From assembly GCF_040327995.1 (NCBI RefSeq), contig NZ_JBEPIJ010000010.1:1-64000 (forward strand): DNA of 64,000 nt, in the 5' to 3' direction. Position numbers and translations under genes: made by a program. Shown here one piece after another: positions 25,183-33,328 of this stretch. The DNA comes from Solimonas thermocellulolyticum (GTDB lineage Bacteria > Pseudomonadota > Gammaproteobacteria > Nevskiales > Nevskiaceae). The stretch's first letter is position 1; every line of letters starts with the position of its first letter. The notes under the pieces are model-generated. The model was not told the DNA's origin, did not search any database, and was given only the letters and a program-made list of their open reading frames with translations.

Positions 25183-26250
25183 ATGAGCGATGGATATTTC
25201 TTCAGCCTGGATGGTCCGCTCGACACCATGCCGGTCGAGCGCCAGGTCCGTGCCGGCAATCTGACCGGCTTCGGCGACCTGGTCCGCAATCTTGGCGGCG
25301 ACCCGCGACGCCTGCTCGAACGTCACGACATCGATCCGCGCGCGATGCGTGACCCCGACTGCTTCGTCGACAGCAGAGCCGTCGTCGAGTTGTTCGAGGA
25401 CTGCAGCCATGTGTTCAAGGATTCGTTGTTCGGCCTGCGGCTGGCGCAGTTCCAGGATCCCGACGTGTTCGGCTCGGTGGCCACGCTGTGCCGCTCCGCA
25501 TCCAGCCTACGCGAAGCGCTGCAGTGCTTCGTGACCTATATTCCCGTCGCCCACTGCCCGCTGGTGACGCTCCAATTGGAGGAAGGCCGCGAGATCGCGG
25601 AGCTGCGCTGGCAAGTGCATACCGACCTGGGCCAGACCGACCAGGCGCAGTACAAGGGCGCACTGATGAACCTCAAGCTGTTGCGCCAGCTGGGTGGGCC
25701 GGCCTTCCGACCGAGCTACGTCAACCTGACCGTCGACGTGCGCCAGAAGGACCTCGCCGAGGTCGAAAACCGGTTTGGCTGCCGTTTCCGCGGTCGCGCG
25801 CCCAGCAACGTCATCGCCTTCGCATCGGCGTCGCTGGATCACCCGCTGACCAGCGCCAACCGCCTGCTGTTTCGCCTGCTCGGTGGCTATCTGGAGCGCG
25901 TGCGCGCGGCATCACGGCGCAGTGTCGTCGAGCGTGTCGAAGACTACGTGCGTGGCGCGCTCTCGTCCGGTACCTGCTCGATCGAGCAGTGTGCCAAGAA
26001 GCTCGGCAGCTCCGTGCGCACGCTGCAGGCCTCGCTGAGCCAAAAGGGCCTGCGCTTTTCCGACATACTCGAGCGTCACCGCATCGAGCTCGCCAAGGCC
26101 TATCTGGAAAGGGGCGACATGTCGCTAGACGACGTCGCCGCGATGCTCGGCTATTCCGAGCAGTCCAGCTTCGGTCGCGCGTTCAAACGCTGGACCGGCC
26201 TGACGCCGCAGCGCTACCGACGGCAGATCGACCTGCGCGAAGCTGCGTAG
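25183..26250 (+). CDS. AraC-family transcriptional regulator
   Basis: A 355-residue regulator. Residues 20-210 form the arabinose-binding-like N-terminal domain found in OruR/ArgR-type AraC proteins (LVRNLGGDPRRLLERHDID, FGLRLAQFQDPDVFGSVATL). Residues 255-350 form the double HTH (CSIEQCAKKLGSSVRTLQASL, SLDDVAAMLGYSEQSSFGRAF, TGLTPQRYRR). ATG 25183 has AAGGA about 8 bp upstream; an in-frame ATG at 25165 is the alternative. It may control the KstD/P450 locus or the aldehyde/acyl-CoA dehydrogenase operon downstream. Confidence 0.92.
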   Translation: MSDGYFFSLDGPLDTMPVERQVRAGNLTGFGDLVRNLGGDPRRLLERHDIDPRAMRDPDCFVDSRAVVELFEDCSHVFKDSLFGLRLAQFQDPDVFGSVATLCRSASSLREALQCFVTYIPVAHCPLVTLQLEEGREIAELRWQVHTDLGQTDQAQYKGALMNLKLLRQLGGPAFRPSYVNLTVDVRQKDLAEVENRFGCRFRGRAPSNVIAFASASLDHPLTSANRLLFRLLGGYLERVRAASRRSVVERVEDYVRGALSSGTCSIEQCAKKLGSSVRTLQASLSQKGLRFSDILERHRIELAKAYLERGDMSLDDVAAMLGYSEQSSFGRAFKRWTGLTPQRYRRQIDLREAA

Positions 26251-26398
26251 CGGCTCGCGTCGTTTCGCACCGAGTACCGCGCAGGACGCGGTGCTTGGTC
26301 TGTCGATGATTGCGCATGTGCCTGCGCCTGCAATGGGCGACGGCGGCCGTTGCGCCGGCCGATTATGATCGCTGCACATTCCTCGAAGTGTGTTGCCC

Positions 26399-27829
26399 AT
26401 GACCCGACTCAAGCGAGAGGCCTGCCTGATCGGCGGCGATTGGGTGACCGGTGAACGCTGGATCGAGGTCGACGACCCGGCCACCGGCGCCATCATCGGC
26501 CGAGTCCCGCGCCTCGGCCGCGACGAAACGCGGCGCGCCATCGACGCCGCCGCGGCGGCCATGGGCGCCTGGGCGGCACGCACGGCCAAGGAACGCAGCG
26601 TGATCCTGCGGCGCTACCACGAGCGCATCCTCGCCCACCAGGAAGAGCTCGCCGCGTTGTTGACACTCGAACAGGGCAAGCCACTGACCGAGGCACGTGC
26701 GGAAATCGCTTACGCCGCGAGCTTCATCGAATGGTTCGCCGAGGAAGCCAAGCGCGTCTACGGCGACACCATTCCCTCACACGCCCCGGACAAACGCATC
26801 ATCGTGCTCAAGCAGCCGATCGGCGTGGTCGCCGCGATCACGCCGTGGAACTTTCCGGCGGCGATGATCACGCGCAAGATCGGCCCGGCGCTGGCCGCCG
26901 GATGCGCGGTGGTGGTCAAGCCGGCGTCGCAGACGCCGTTCACGGCACTTGCCCTCGGCCTGCTCGCGCAGGAAGCCGGACTGCCCGATGGCCTGCTCAA
27001 CGTCGTCACCGGCAGCGCGAGCGAGATCGGCGCGGAACTGACGGCGAGCGACAAGGTGCGCAAGCTCTCGTTCACCGGCTCGACCGAGATCGGCGCCCAG
27101 CTCTACGCACAGAGTGCGGCGACAATCAAAAAGCTCAGTCTCGAACTCGGGGGCAATGCGCCGTTCATCGTCTTCGACGATGCCGACCTCGATGCCGCCG
27201 TCGCCGGCGCGATGCAATCCAAGTTCCGCAACGCGGGGCAAACCTGCGTTTGCGCCAATCGCATCTACGCGCAGGCGGGCATCCACGATGCTTTCGTCGA
27301 GCGCCTGACCGCCGCGACGAAGGCGCTCAAGGTCGGCGCCGGCAGCGAGGCCGGCACCGAGATCGGTCCTTTGATCGACGAACACGCACTGGCCAAGGTC
27401 CGCGAGCACATCGACGACGCCACGGCCAAGGGGGCGCGCATCCTCACCGGCGGCAAGGTGCATGCGCGCGGCGGGCGCTTCTTCGAGCCGACGGTGATCG
27501 CCGGGGCCAGCGCCGCGATGCGGGTCGCGCACGAGGAGACCTTCGGCCCCGTGGCGCCCGTGTTTCGCTTCGACACCGAAGACGATGTCGTCGCCCAGGC
27601 CAACGCGACGCCCTTTGGCCTCGCGGCGTACTTCTACGCCCGCGACATCGGCCGCATCTGGCGCGTCGCCGAGCGCATCGAGGCCGGCATCGTCGGCGTG
27701 AACACCGGCCTGATCTCGACCGAGATCGCGCCGTTCGGAGGCGTCAAGGCGTCCGGCCTCGGTCGCGAAGGCTCCAAGTACGGCATCGACGACTATCTGG
27801 AGATCAAGTACCTGTGCCTGGGATTGTGA
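26399..27829 (+). CDS. NAD(P)-dependent aldehyde dehydrogenase, succinate-semialdehyde dehydrogenase-like
   Basis: A 476-residue aldehyde dehydrogenase of full length. PWNFPAAMITRKIGPALAAG binds the cofactor, Glu249 in LELGG is the general base, and Cys283 in NAGQTCVC is the nucleophile (34 residues apart, as usual). GSTEIGAQL and GGVKASGLGREGSKYGIDDY match GabD-type enzymes. Context points instead to an aldehyde from side-chain oxidation: the gene lies 22 bp before two acyl-CoA dehydrogenase subunits and an SDR. The 148-bp region upstream holds no obvious operator of the AACA-N4-TGTT type. Confidence 0.88.
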   Translation: MTRLKREACLIGGDWVTGERWIEVDDPATGAIIGRVPRLGRDETRRAIDAAAAAMGAWAARTAKERSVILRRYHERILAHQEELAALLTLEQGKPLTEARAEIAYAASFIEWFAEEAKRVYGDTIPSHAPDKRIIVLKQPIGVVAAITPWNFPAAMITRKIGPALAAGCAVVVKPASQTPFTALALGLLAQEAGLPDGLLNVVTGSASEIGAELTASDKVRKLSFTGSTEIGAQLYAQSAATIKKLSLELGGNAPFIVFDDADLDAAVAGAMQSKFRNAGQTCVCANRIYAQAGIHDAFVERLTAATKALKVGAGSEAGTEIGPLIDEHALAKVREHIDDATAKGARILTGGKVHARGGRFFEPTVIAGASAAMRVAHEETFGPVAPVFRFDTEDDVVAQANATPFGLAAYFYARDIGRIWRVAERIEAGIVGVNTGLISTEIAPFGGVKASGLGREGSKYGIDDYLEIKYLCLGL

Positions 27830-27851
27830 GACGCACCGGGGGCCGAGGCTG

Positions 27852-28988
27852 ATGGACTTCCAGTGGGATGCCGAGCAGCGCGCCTTCCGCGATACCGTAC
27901 GCCGTTTCCTCGCCGAAAACCTACCGGCAAACTGGGAATCACTCGCGCACGGCCCCGGTTCCGCATCGCAGAGCGCATTCTCCAAAACTTTCTGCCGTGC
28001 CCTGGCCAAGGCCGGCCTGCTGGTGCCGCACTGGCCCAGGCGCTGGGGCGGTCGCGACGCCGACGCCTGGACGTCCTTCATCCTCGCCGAGGAGATGTGG
28101 ATGGCCGGCGAACCGCGCGGCGGCCAGTACATGAACGTCAACTGGATCGGACCCACGTTGATGCGCTATGGCACAGAGGCGCAGCAGAATCGCTACATCC
28201 CGCCGATCGCACGCGGCGAAACGATCTGGTGTCAGGGCTTCTCCGAACCTGAGGCTGGCTCCGATCTCGCCTCACTGCGCACGCGCGCCGAACGCGACGG
28301 CAACGGTTATCGCATCAACGGCCAGAAGATCTGGACTTCGTATGCGAGCCACGCCGATACCTGCTTTCTGCTCGCGCGCACCGGCATCGGCAAGGCCGGC
28401 ATGTCGGTGTTCCTCGTGCCGATGGAAACCCGGGGCATTACCGTGCGCCAGATTCCGAGCGTCATCGGCGAGGGCGACATCCACGAGGTGTTCTTCGACG
28501 ACGTATTCGTCCCCGCCGATGCCCTGCTCGGCGCCGAAGGACAGGCCTGGGAGATCGCCCGCCACGCATTGTCGCTGGAGCGGGTCGGCATCCCACGCTT
28601 CGCGCTGGCCGCGCGCATACTGCGCCGCGCGGTCGCCGCGCTCAAGAGCGCCGGCCGCTACGCTCACGGCGCCATCGAACAATCCGCACGCGCACTCGCC
28701 GCCTGCGAGGCGGCGCGCCTCTACAGCTACCAGATCGTCGATCAGCGCCGGCACGGCACCCCCACCGGTCCCGAGGCCAGCGCGGCGCGCTATGCGACGG
28801 TGATGGCCGAGCGCCTGGTCGGCGAATTCGTCGTCGAGCACTGTCCCGAGGCGCTGGCCGGCGGCGATCCGCTGCTGCTCGCCCACCATCAGCGCGCCAT
28901 CGTCGCCGGCATCGCCTCCGGCGCCGCCGAGATCCAGCTCAACCTGATCGCCACCGAGCTACTGCGGTTGCCGCGGGAGCCGCGCTGA
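27852..28988 (+). CDS. Acyl-CoA dehydrogenase, probable catalytic subunit of a heteromeric enzyme
   Basis: A 378-residue acyl-CoA dehydrogenase. Visible: WCQGFSEPEAGSDLASLRT, GYRINGQKIWTSYA, VFFDDVFVPADALLG and a C-terminal SGAAEIQLNLIATELL. The RKQFG-type FAD-binding segment in the last third is weak. Glu243 in SLERVGIPR lies at the alternative base position used by isovaleryl-CoA-like enzymes. Its stop overlaps the start of the next, shorter dehydrogenase by 1 bp (TGATG). Adjacent unlike subunits are typical of the alpha2beta2 dehydrogenases that desaturate steroid side chains (ChsE1-ChsE2 type). Confidence 0.88.
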   Translation: MDFQWDAEQRAFRDTVRRFLAENLPANWESLAHGPGSASQSAFSKTFCRALAKAGLLVPHWPRRWGGRDADAWTSFILAEEMWMAGEPRGGQYMNVNWIGPTLMRYGTEAQQNRYIPPIARGETIWCQGFSEPEAGSDLASLRTRAERDGNGYRINGQKIWTSYASHADTCFLLARTGIGKAGMSVFLVPMETRGITVRQIPSVIGEGDIHEVFFDDVFVPADALLGAEGQAWEIARHALSLERVGIPRFALAARILRRAVAALKSAGRYAHGAIEQSARALAACEAARLYSYQIVDQRRHGTPTGPEASAARYATVMAERLVGEFVVEHCPEALAGGDPLLLAHHQRAIVAGIASGAAEIQLNLIATELLRLPREPR

Positions 28989-29896
28989 TGGACTTCACCC
29001 TCACCTCCGACCAGTCCGCCCTGCTCGGTGCACTCGACCGCCTGGTTGCGCCTTTCGAATCCAAGCCGATCGACTTTCACGGCTTCGCCCTCGTCGGCAG
29101 CGATTTCGAACGCGCGCTGATCGAGGGCGAGTACTTCGACCTTGCGCGTATCCCGGAGCTGGGCGCGCTGACCGCGGCCATGGTGGTCGAGCGCCTGGCC
29201 TGGCTGCCGTACACCGCCGAGATCGCGCTGTCGATGCTACTGCGCCCGCATCTACCCGGCGACTGGCCGCGACCGCTGGGGATCGTCGAGAACGGCCGGC
29301 CGGGGCGCTTCGTCGCCTCTGCGCGCACGCTGGTCCTGATCGACGGCGACGACATCCGTCTCGCCCGTGTGACCGCGGACGAGGTCGAACCCGTGGACTC
29401 GCTGTTCGCCTATCCGATGGGGCGCCTCAAACGGCGGCCGCCGGCGACGATGCTATCGTCGCAAGACGCGGCGAACGCGCGCAAATGGATCCGCATCGCG
29501 CTTGCGAACGAAGCCACCGGCCTGATGCAGGCCGCGCTCGCCTCGGCAGTGGAGCACCTGTCGGTGCGCAAGCAATTCGGTCGCCCACTCGGCGCCTTCC
29601 AGGCACTGCGCCACCGTATGGCCGAATGCGCGGTACTGGCTGGCGGCGTACGCTGGCTGGCGCTCAAGGCCGCCGCGACGGCCGACGATGGCGATGCCGC
29701 CTTGGCCGCGCTGCACGCGCAGGACAGCGCCACGCGCATCGTCTACGACCTGCACCAGATGCTCGGCGCGATGGGCATGACCCTCGAACATCCGCTGCAC
29801 CTTTGGACCTACCGGCTCAAGGCGCTGCTGTCCGAACTCGGCGGCCGCGGTGGCCAGTCCGTGGCCGTGGCCGAACACGGCTTCGCCGATGTCTGA
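28988..29896 (+). CDS. Acyl-CoA dehydrogenase-like protein, short partner subunit
   Basis: A 302-residue protein, about 80 residues shorter than usual. The C-terminal helical domain is clear (LSVRKQFGRPLGAFQALRHRMAE, IVYDLHQMLGAMGMTLEHPLHLW), giving the FAD-binding Arg and Phe. The central beta domain is cut down and lacks the TEP/SEPEAGSD loop. No catalytic Glu is visible at either usual position. It is therefore probably the non-catalytic subunit that completes the FAD site of the preceding gene's product. Confidence 0.83.
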   Translation: MDFTLTSDQSALLGALDRLVAPFESKPIDFHGFALVGSDFERALIEGEYFDLARIPELGALTAAMVVERLAWLPYTAEIALSMLLRPHLPGDWPRPLGIVENGRPGRFVASARTLVLIDGDDIRLARVTADEVEPVDSLFAYPMGRLKRRPPATMLSSQDAANARKWIRIALANEATGLMQAALASAVEHLSVRKQFGRPLGAFQALRHRMAECAVLAGGVRWLALKAAATADDGDAALAALHAQDSATRIVYDLHQMLGAMGMTLEHPLHLWTYRLKALLSELGGRGGQSVAVAEHGFADV

Positions 29897-29930
29897 TCCT
29901 CGACCCACACCGCCCGACGCAGGAGCGCGC

Positions 29931-30665
29931 ATGTCCAGAATCTTCGTCATCACCGGCGCCGGGATCGGCCTTGGTCGCGCACTCGCACGCCGCTTCGTCA
30001 ACGACGGCGACCGAGTCGTCCTGCTCGGCCGTACCGCCGCCAAGCTCGAGGCCGTGGCCGCCGAACTCGGCGAGCGTGCCAGCGCCATCGCCTGCGACGT
30101 CGCCGTGCCGGACTCGGTGAGGCAGGCCTTCGCTGCCATCCAGAGCCGGCACGCCCACATTGACGTGCTGATCAACAACGCCGCCGTGTTCGAACCGTTC
30201 CTCGTCGCCGAGGCCAGCGACGCGCAGATCGTCAACACGATCATGACCAACCTCACCGGAGCCATCCTCTGCGCCCGTGCGGCGATTCCGCTGATGCGCC
30301 GCGGCAGCCACATCGTCAACGTCAGTAGCGAGTCGGTCGGCATGCGCTTCCCGCATCTGGTGGTCTACCAGAGCAGCAAGGCCGGGCTGGAACGCTTCTC
30401 CGAAGGCCTGCACCACGAACTCGAACCCGCCGGCATCCGCGTCACCTCGGTGCGCGCGGGCCAGATGTACGAAGAAGGCAAGACCTGGGATGTACCCGCG
30501 CAAGCGCGCCTGGCCTTCGGCCAGGCCGCGATGGCCGCCGGCATCAACCTGCGCGAGCGGCCGCTGTCACAGTTTGGTTCGGTCGCCGACGCCTTGCGCA
30601 GACTGATCGACCTGCCGCCGGATCTGCACGTGCCACACATCCAGCTCGCCGCGCGGCACCCCTGA
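29931..30665 (+). CDS. SDR family oxidoreductase
   Basis: A 244-residue short-chain dehydrogenase. TGAGIGLG lies at 8-15, NNAA at 82-85, Ser133 in NVSSESV, and Tyr146/Lys150 in YQSSK. LLGRTAAKLE after the second strand has an Arg, which favours NADP. ATG 29931 is chosen because AGGAG lies 5 bp upstream; an ATG at 29889 would overlap the previous gene. It is the last gene of the aldehyde dehydrogenase/acyl-CoA dehydrogenase operon and ends 26 bp from the convergent epmA. Confidence 0.87.
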   Translation: MSRIFVITGAGIGLGRALARRFVNDGDRVVLLGRTAAKLEAVAAELGERASAIACDVAVPDSVRQAFAAIQSRHAHIDVLINNAAVFEPFLVAEASDAQIVNTIMTNLTGAILCARAAIPLMRRGSHIVNVSSESVGMRFPHLVVYQSSKAGLERFSEGLHHELEPAGIRVTSVRAGQMYEEGKTWDVPAQARLAFGQAAMAAGINLRERPLSQFGSVADALRRLIDLPPDLHVPHIQLAARHP

Positions 30666-30691
30666 CCTTGACATGCGCCCGGCGATCGGCG

Positions 30692-31657
30692 TCATGCGCG
30701 ATCCACGGGAAACGTCAGCACCTGATCGAGGCGGCTCGCACCGAGCTTGAGCATCAGCAGTCGGTCGAGGCCCAGCGCCACCCCGGAGCAGGCGGGCAGC
30801 CCCGCGCGCAGCGCATCGATCAGATGCGCATCGAACGGCGGCACCACGCGGCCGCGCGCCGCGCGCCACGCCTGGTCGCCAATGAAGCGCCGCCGCTGCT
30901 CGTCGGCGTCGGTCAGTTCGTGAAAGCCGTTGGCCAGCTCGACGCCGCGCCAGAACAGCTCGAAACGCTCGGCGACCGGCGGCTCGCCCGCGCGTACGCG
31001 CGCGAGCGCCGCCTGCGACGCCGGAAACTCGTAGATGAACAGCGGCCGATCCGCGCCCAGTGCGGGGCCGACGACGCAAGACATCCACAGATCCAGCCAG
31101 AAATCCTCGTCGGCGATCTCGGCATCGCTCAAACCCGATGGCTCGTCGACCCCGCGCTCGCGCAGACGCGCACGCAGCATGGCCGCGTCGGCACGCAGCG
31201 GATCGAAGCCAGCGTGCCGCTCGAAGGCCTCGCGATAACTGCAGCGCTCGCACGTGTCCGCGATACCGCAATGCGCGAGCAAGTCCGCGAGCTCGTCCAT
31301 CAGCGCGTGATGATCGAAACCGGGCCGGTACCACTCGAGCATCGAAAACTCGGGATTGTGATACCGCCCTTGTTCGCCGGCGCGAAACACCTTGGCGATC
31401 TGCCAGATCGGACCGCTGCCGGCCGCGAGCAGACGCTTCATCGCGAACTCGGGTGAGGTCTGCAGCCAGCGTCCATCGGTGGTCGCGATACTGTCGATGT
31501 GGCGGTCGACGGTCGCATGGCGCGACAGGATCGGCGTGTCGACCTCGAGTACGCCGCGCGCCGAAAAAAATGCGCGGACGCAGCCGTAGAGCTCCGCCCG
31601 CGCTTGCAGTGCTTCGATCGAGGCGGACGGACGCCAGTTTGGCGTGTCACGTCTCAC
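30692..31657 (-). CDS. epmA: Elongation factor P--(R)-beta-lysine ligase
   Basis: A 321-residue class II lysyl-tRNA synthetase paralogue without the anticodon-binding domain, as in GenX/PoxA/YjeA. Class II motifs are visible: VDTPILSRHATVD, QTSPEFAMKRLLAAG, VFRAGEQGRYHNPEFSMLEW and GVALGLDRLLML. EpmA attaches (R)-beta-lysine to the conserved Lys of EF-P. The EF-P gene lies directly upstream on the same strand (13 bp apart) and EpmB is divergent, so all parts of the pathway are together. This points to a gammaproteobacterial type of EF-P modification. Confidence 0.96.
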   Translation of the reverse strand: MRRDTPNWRPSASIEALQARAELYGCVRAFFSARGVLEVDTPILSRHATVDRHIDSIATTDGRWLQTSPEFAMKRLLAAGSGPIWQIAKVFRAGEQGRYHNPEFSMLEWYRPGFDHHALMDELADLLAHCGIADTCERCSYREAFERHAGFDPLRADAAMLRARLRERGVDEPSGLSDAEIADEDFWLDLWMSCVVGPALGADRPLFIYEFPASQAALARVRAGEPPVAERFELFWRGVELANGFHELTDADEQRRRFIGDQAWRAARGRVVPPFDAHLIDALRAGLPACSGVALGLDRLLMLKLGASRLDQVLTFPVDRA

Positions 31658-31670
31658 CGCTCACGGGACC

Positions 31671-32240
31671 CTACTTGCCGACGCGATTGAGGTATTCGCC
31701 GGTACGCGTGTCGATCTTGATCTTTTCGCCCTCGTTGACAAACAGCGGCACCTTGACCACGGCGCCGGTCTCGAGCTTGGCCGGCTTGGTGCCGCCCGTC
31801 GCGGTATCGCCACGTACGCCCGGATCGGTTTCGACGATGGTCAGCTCCACCGAGTTCGGCGCCGCCACGTACAGCGGCACGCCGTTCCACAAGGTGACAC
31901 GACAGATCTCCTCGCCCTTGATCCACTGTGCCGCATCGGCCATGGGCGCGGCTCCGGCCTGGATCTGTTCGAAGGTCTTGGGGTCCATGAAGGTCCAGAA
32001 CTCGCCATCGTTGTAGAGATACTGCATCTCCACGTCCTCGACATCGGCGACTTCCAGGGTGTCGCCCGACTTGAGCGTGCGTTCGAGCACGCGCCCGGTC
32101 TTGAGGTTGCGGATCTTCAAGGTGTTGGTGGCCTGGCCCTTGCCCGGCTTGCGGTATTCGTTCTCGATGATCGAATACGGTTCGCCATCGATCAGGACCT
32201 TGGTCCCGGCCTTCATTTCATTGGTGCTGACGGTTGCCAT
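31671..32240 (-). CDS. efp: Elongation factor P
   Basis: A 189-residue, full-length EF-P that relieves ribosome stalling at polyproline stretches. Domain I ends in the exposed loop RKPGKGQA, where Lys34 is the beta-lysylation site. Domains II and III are complete (VEMQYLYNDGEFWTFMD, VNEGEKIKIDTRTGEYLNRV). It is followed by epmA on the same strand and faces epmB across 77 bp, which holds the promoters of both. Confidence 0.98.
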   Translation of the reverse strand: MATVSTNEMKAGTKVLIDGEPYSIIENEYRKPGKGQATNTLKIRNLKTGRVLERTLKSGDTLEVADVEDVEMQYLYNDGEFWTFMDPKTFEQIQAGAAPMADAAQWIKGEEICRVTLWNGVPLYVAAPNSVELTIVETDPGVRGDTATGGTKPAKLETGAVVKVPLFVNEGEKIKIDTRTGEYLNRVGK

Positions 32241-32317
32241 GTCGACTCTTCAGGGATGAGGGGACGGTCGTCGCGGGGTCGACCCCGCAACGCCCTGGAT
32301 GACTCTAAAATCATGTG

Positions 32318-33328
32318 ATGATACCGTCGCCACCGGCCACAGGCCAGCATGCGCCGCGCTGGCAGCACGCCCTGCGCGAAGCCTTCACACGCCCTGCCGA
32401 TCTGCTGGCGTATCTCGAACTCGACCCCTCGCTGCCCGCGCTCGCCCCGGCGCTCGAGCGCGAGTTCCCACTGCGCGTGCCGCGCGGCTATGCCGCACGC
32501 ATGCGCAAGGCGGATGCGCGCGACCCGCTACTGCTGCAGGTGTGGCCACGGCCGGACGAAGGCATCGAGGTGCCCGGCTTCGCGCTCGATGCCGTCGGCG
32601 ACCTGCAGCGCCTGCGCGATGGCGGCGTGATCCACAAGTACGAGGGCCGCGTGCTGGTGATGGCGACCGGGGCCTGTGCGGTGCATTGCCGATTCTGCTT
32701 CCGCCGTCACTTCCCGTATGGCGAGCACCTGGCCGCGCGCGACCACTGGCGAGCGGCCCTGCGAACCATCGCCGCCGACGCCAGCATCCGCGAGGTCATC
32801 CTCTCCGGCGGCGACCCGCTGTCGCTGACGGACGACAAGCTAGCCGAGCTGGCCGATGCGCTCGATGCGATCCCGCATCTGCGCCGCCTGCGCATCCACA
32901 CGCGCCAGCCGATCGTGCTTCCGGAGCGCATCGACGAGCGTCTGCTCGCCTGGCTCGGCCGCGGCCGCCTGCAGAAAATCGTGGTGCTGCACGCCAACCA
33001 TCCGAACGAACTCGACGCCGCGGTGGCGAGCGCCATGCTGGCACTGCGCCGGCTCGGCATCACCCTGCTCAACCAGACGGTGCTGCTGCGCAACGTCAAC
33101 GACGATGCCGACACCCTGGTGCGCTTGAGCGAACGGCTGTCCGAATACGGCATCCTCCCGTACTATCTGCACTTGTTGGATCGGGTGCGAGGCACGGCCC
33201 ATTTCGAGGTAGCCGAGACGGCGGCGCGCGAGCTCATGCGGGCGATGCACGCCAGACTGCCCGGCTATCTGGTGCCGCGGCTGGTGCGCGAGGAGCCAGG
33301 AAGGACATCGAAGACGCCTATCGCATGA
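32318..33328 (+). CDS. epmB: EF-P lysine 2,3-aminomutase (radical SAM)
   Basis: A 336-residue radical SAM enzyme making (R)-beta-lysine for EF-P. The iron-sulphur motif is CAVHCRFC (Cys120, Cys124, Cys127). ILSGGDPLSL is the Gly-rich SAM segment, and Lys332 near the C-terminus (SKTPIA) is the likely PLP lysine, as in E. coli EpmB. The C-terminal Zn domain of true lysine aminomutases is absent, as expected for EpmB. ATG 32318 or the GTG 3 bp earlier may start. Its stop overlaps the start of the FimX-like gene (ATGA), an unexpected coupling. Confidence 0.95.
   Translation: MIPSPPATGQHAPRWQHALREAFTRPADLLAYLELDPSLPALAPALEREFPLRVPRGYAARMRKADARDPLLLQVWPRPDEGIEVPGFALDAVGDLQRLRDGGVIHKYEGRVLVMATGACAVHCRFCFRRHFPYGEHLAARDHWRAALRTIAADASIREVILSGGDPLSLTDDKLAELADALDAIPHLRRLRIHTRQPIVLPERIDERLLAWLGRGRLQKIVVLHANHPNELDAAVASAMLALRRLGITLLNQTVLLRNVNDDADTLVRLSERLSEYGILPYYLHLLDRVRGTAHFEVAETAARELMRAMHARLPGYLVPRLVREEPGRTSKTPIA

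Noticed and set aside
32299..33324. N-terminal extension of the FimX-like frame by about 340 codons
   Set aside because: This stretch lies in the wrong frame of epmB, which has clear radical SAM motifs; the FimX-like homology starts only after ATG 33325.
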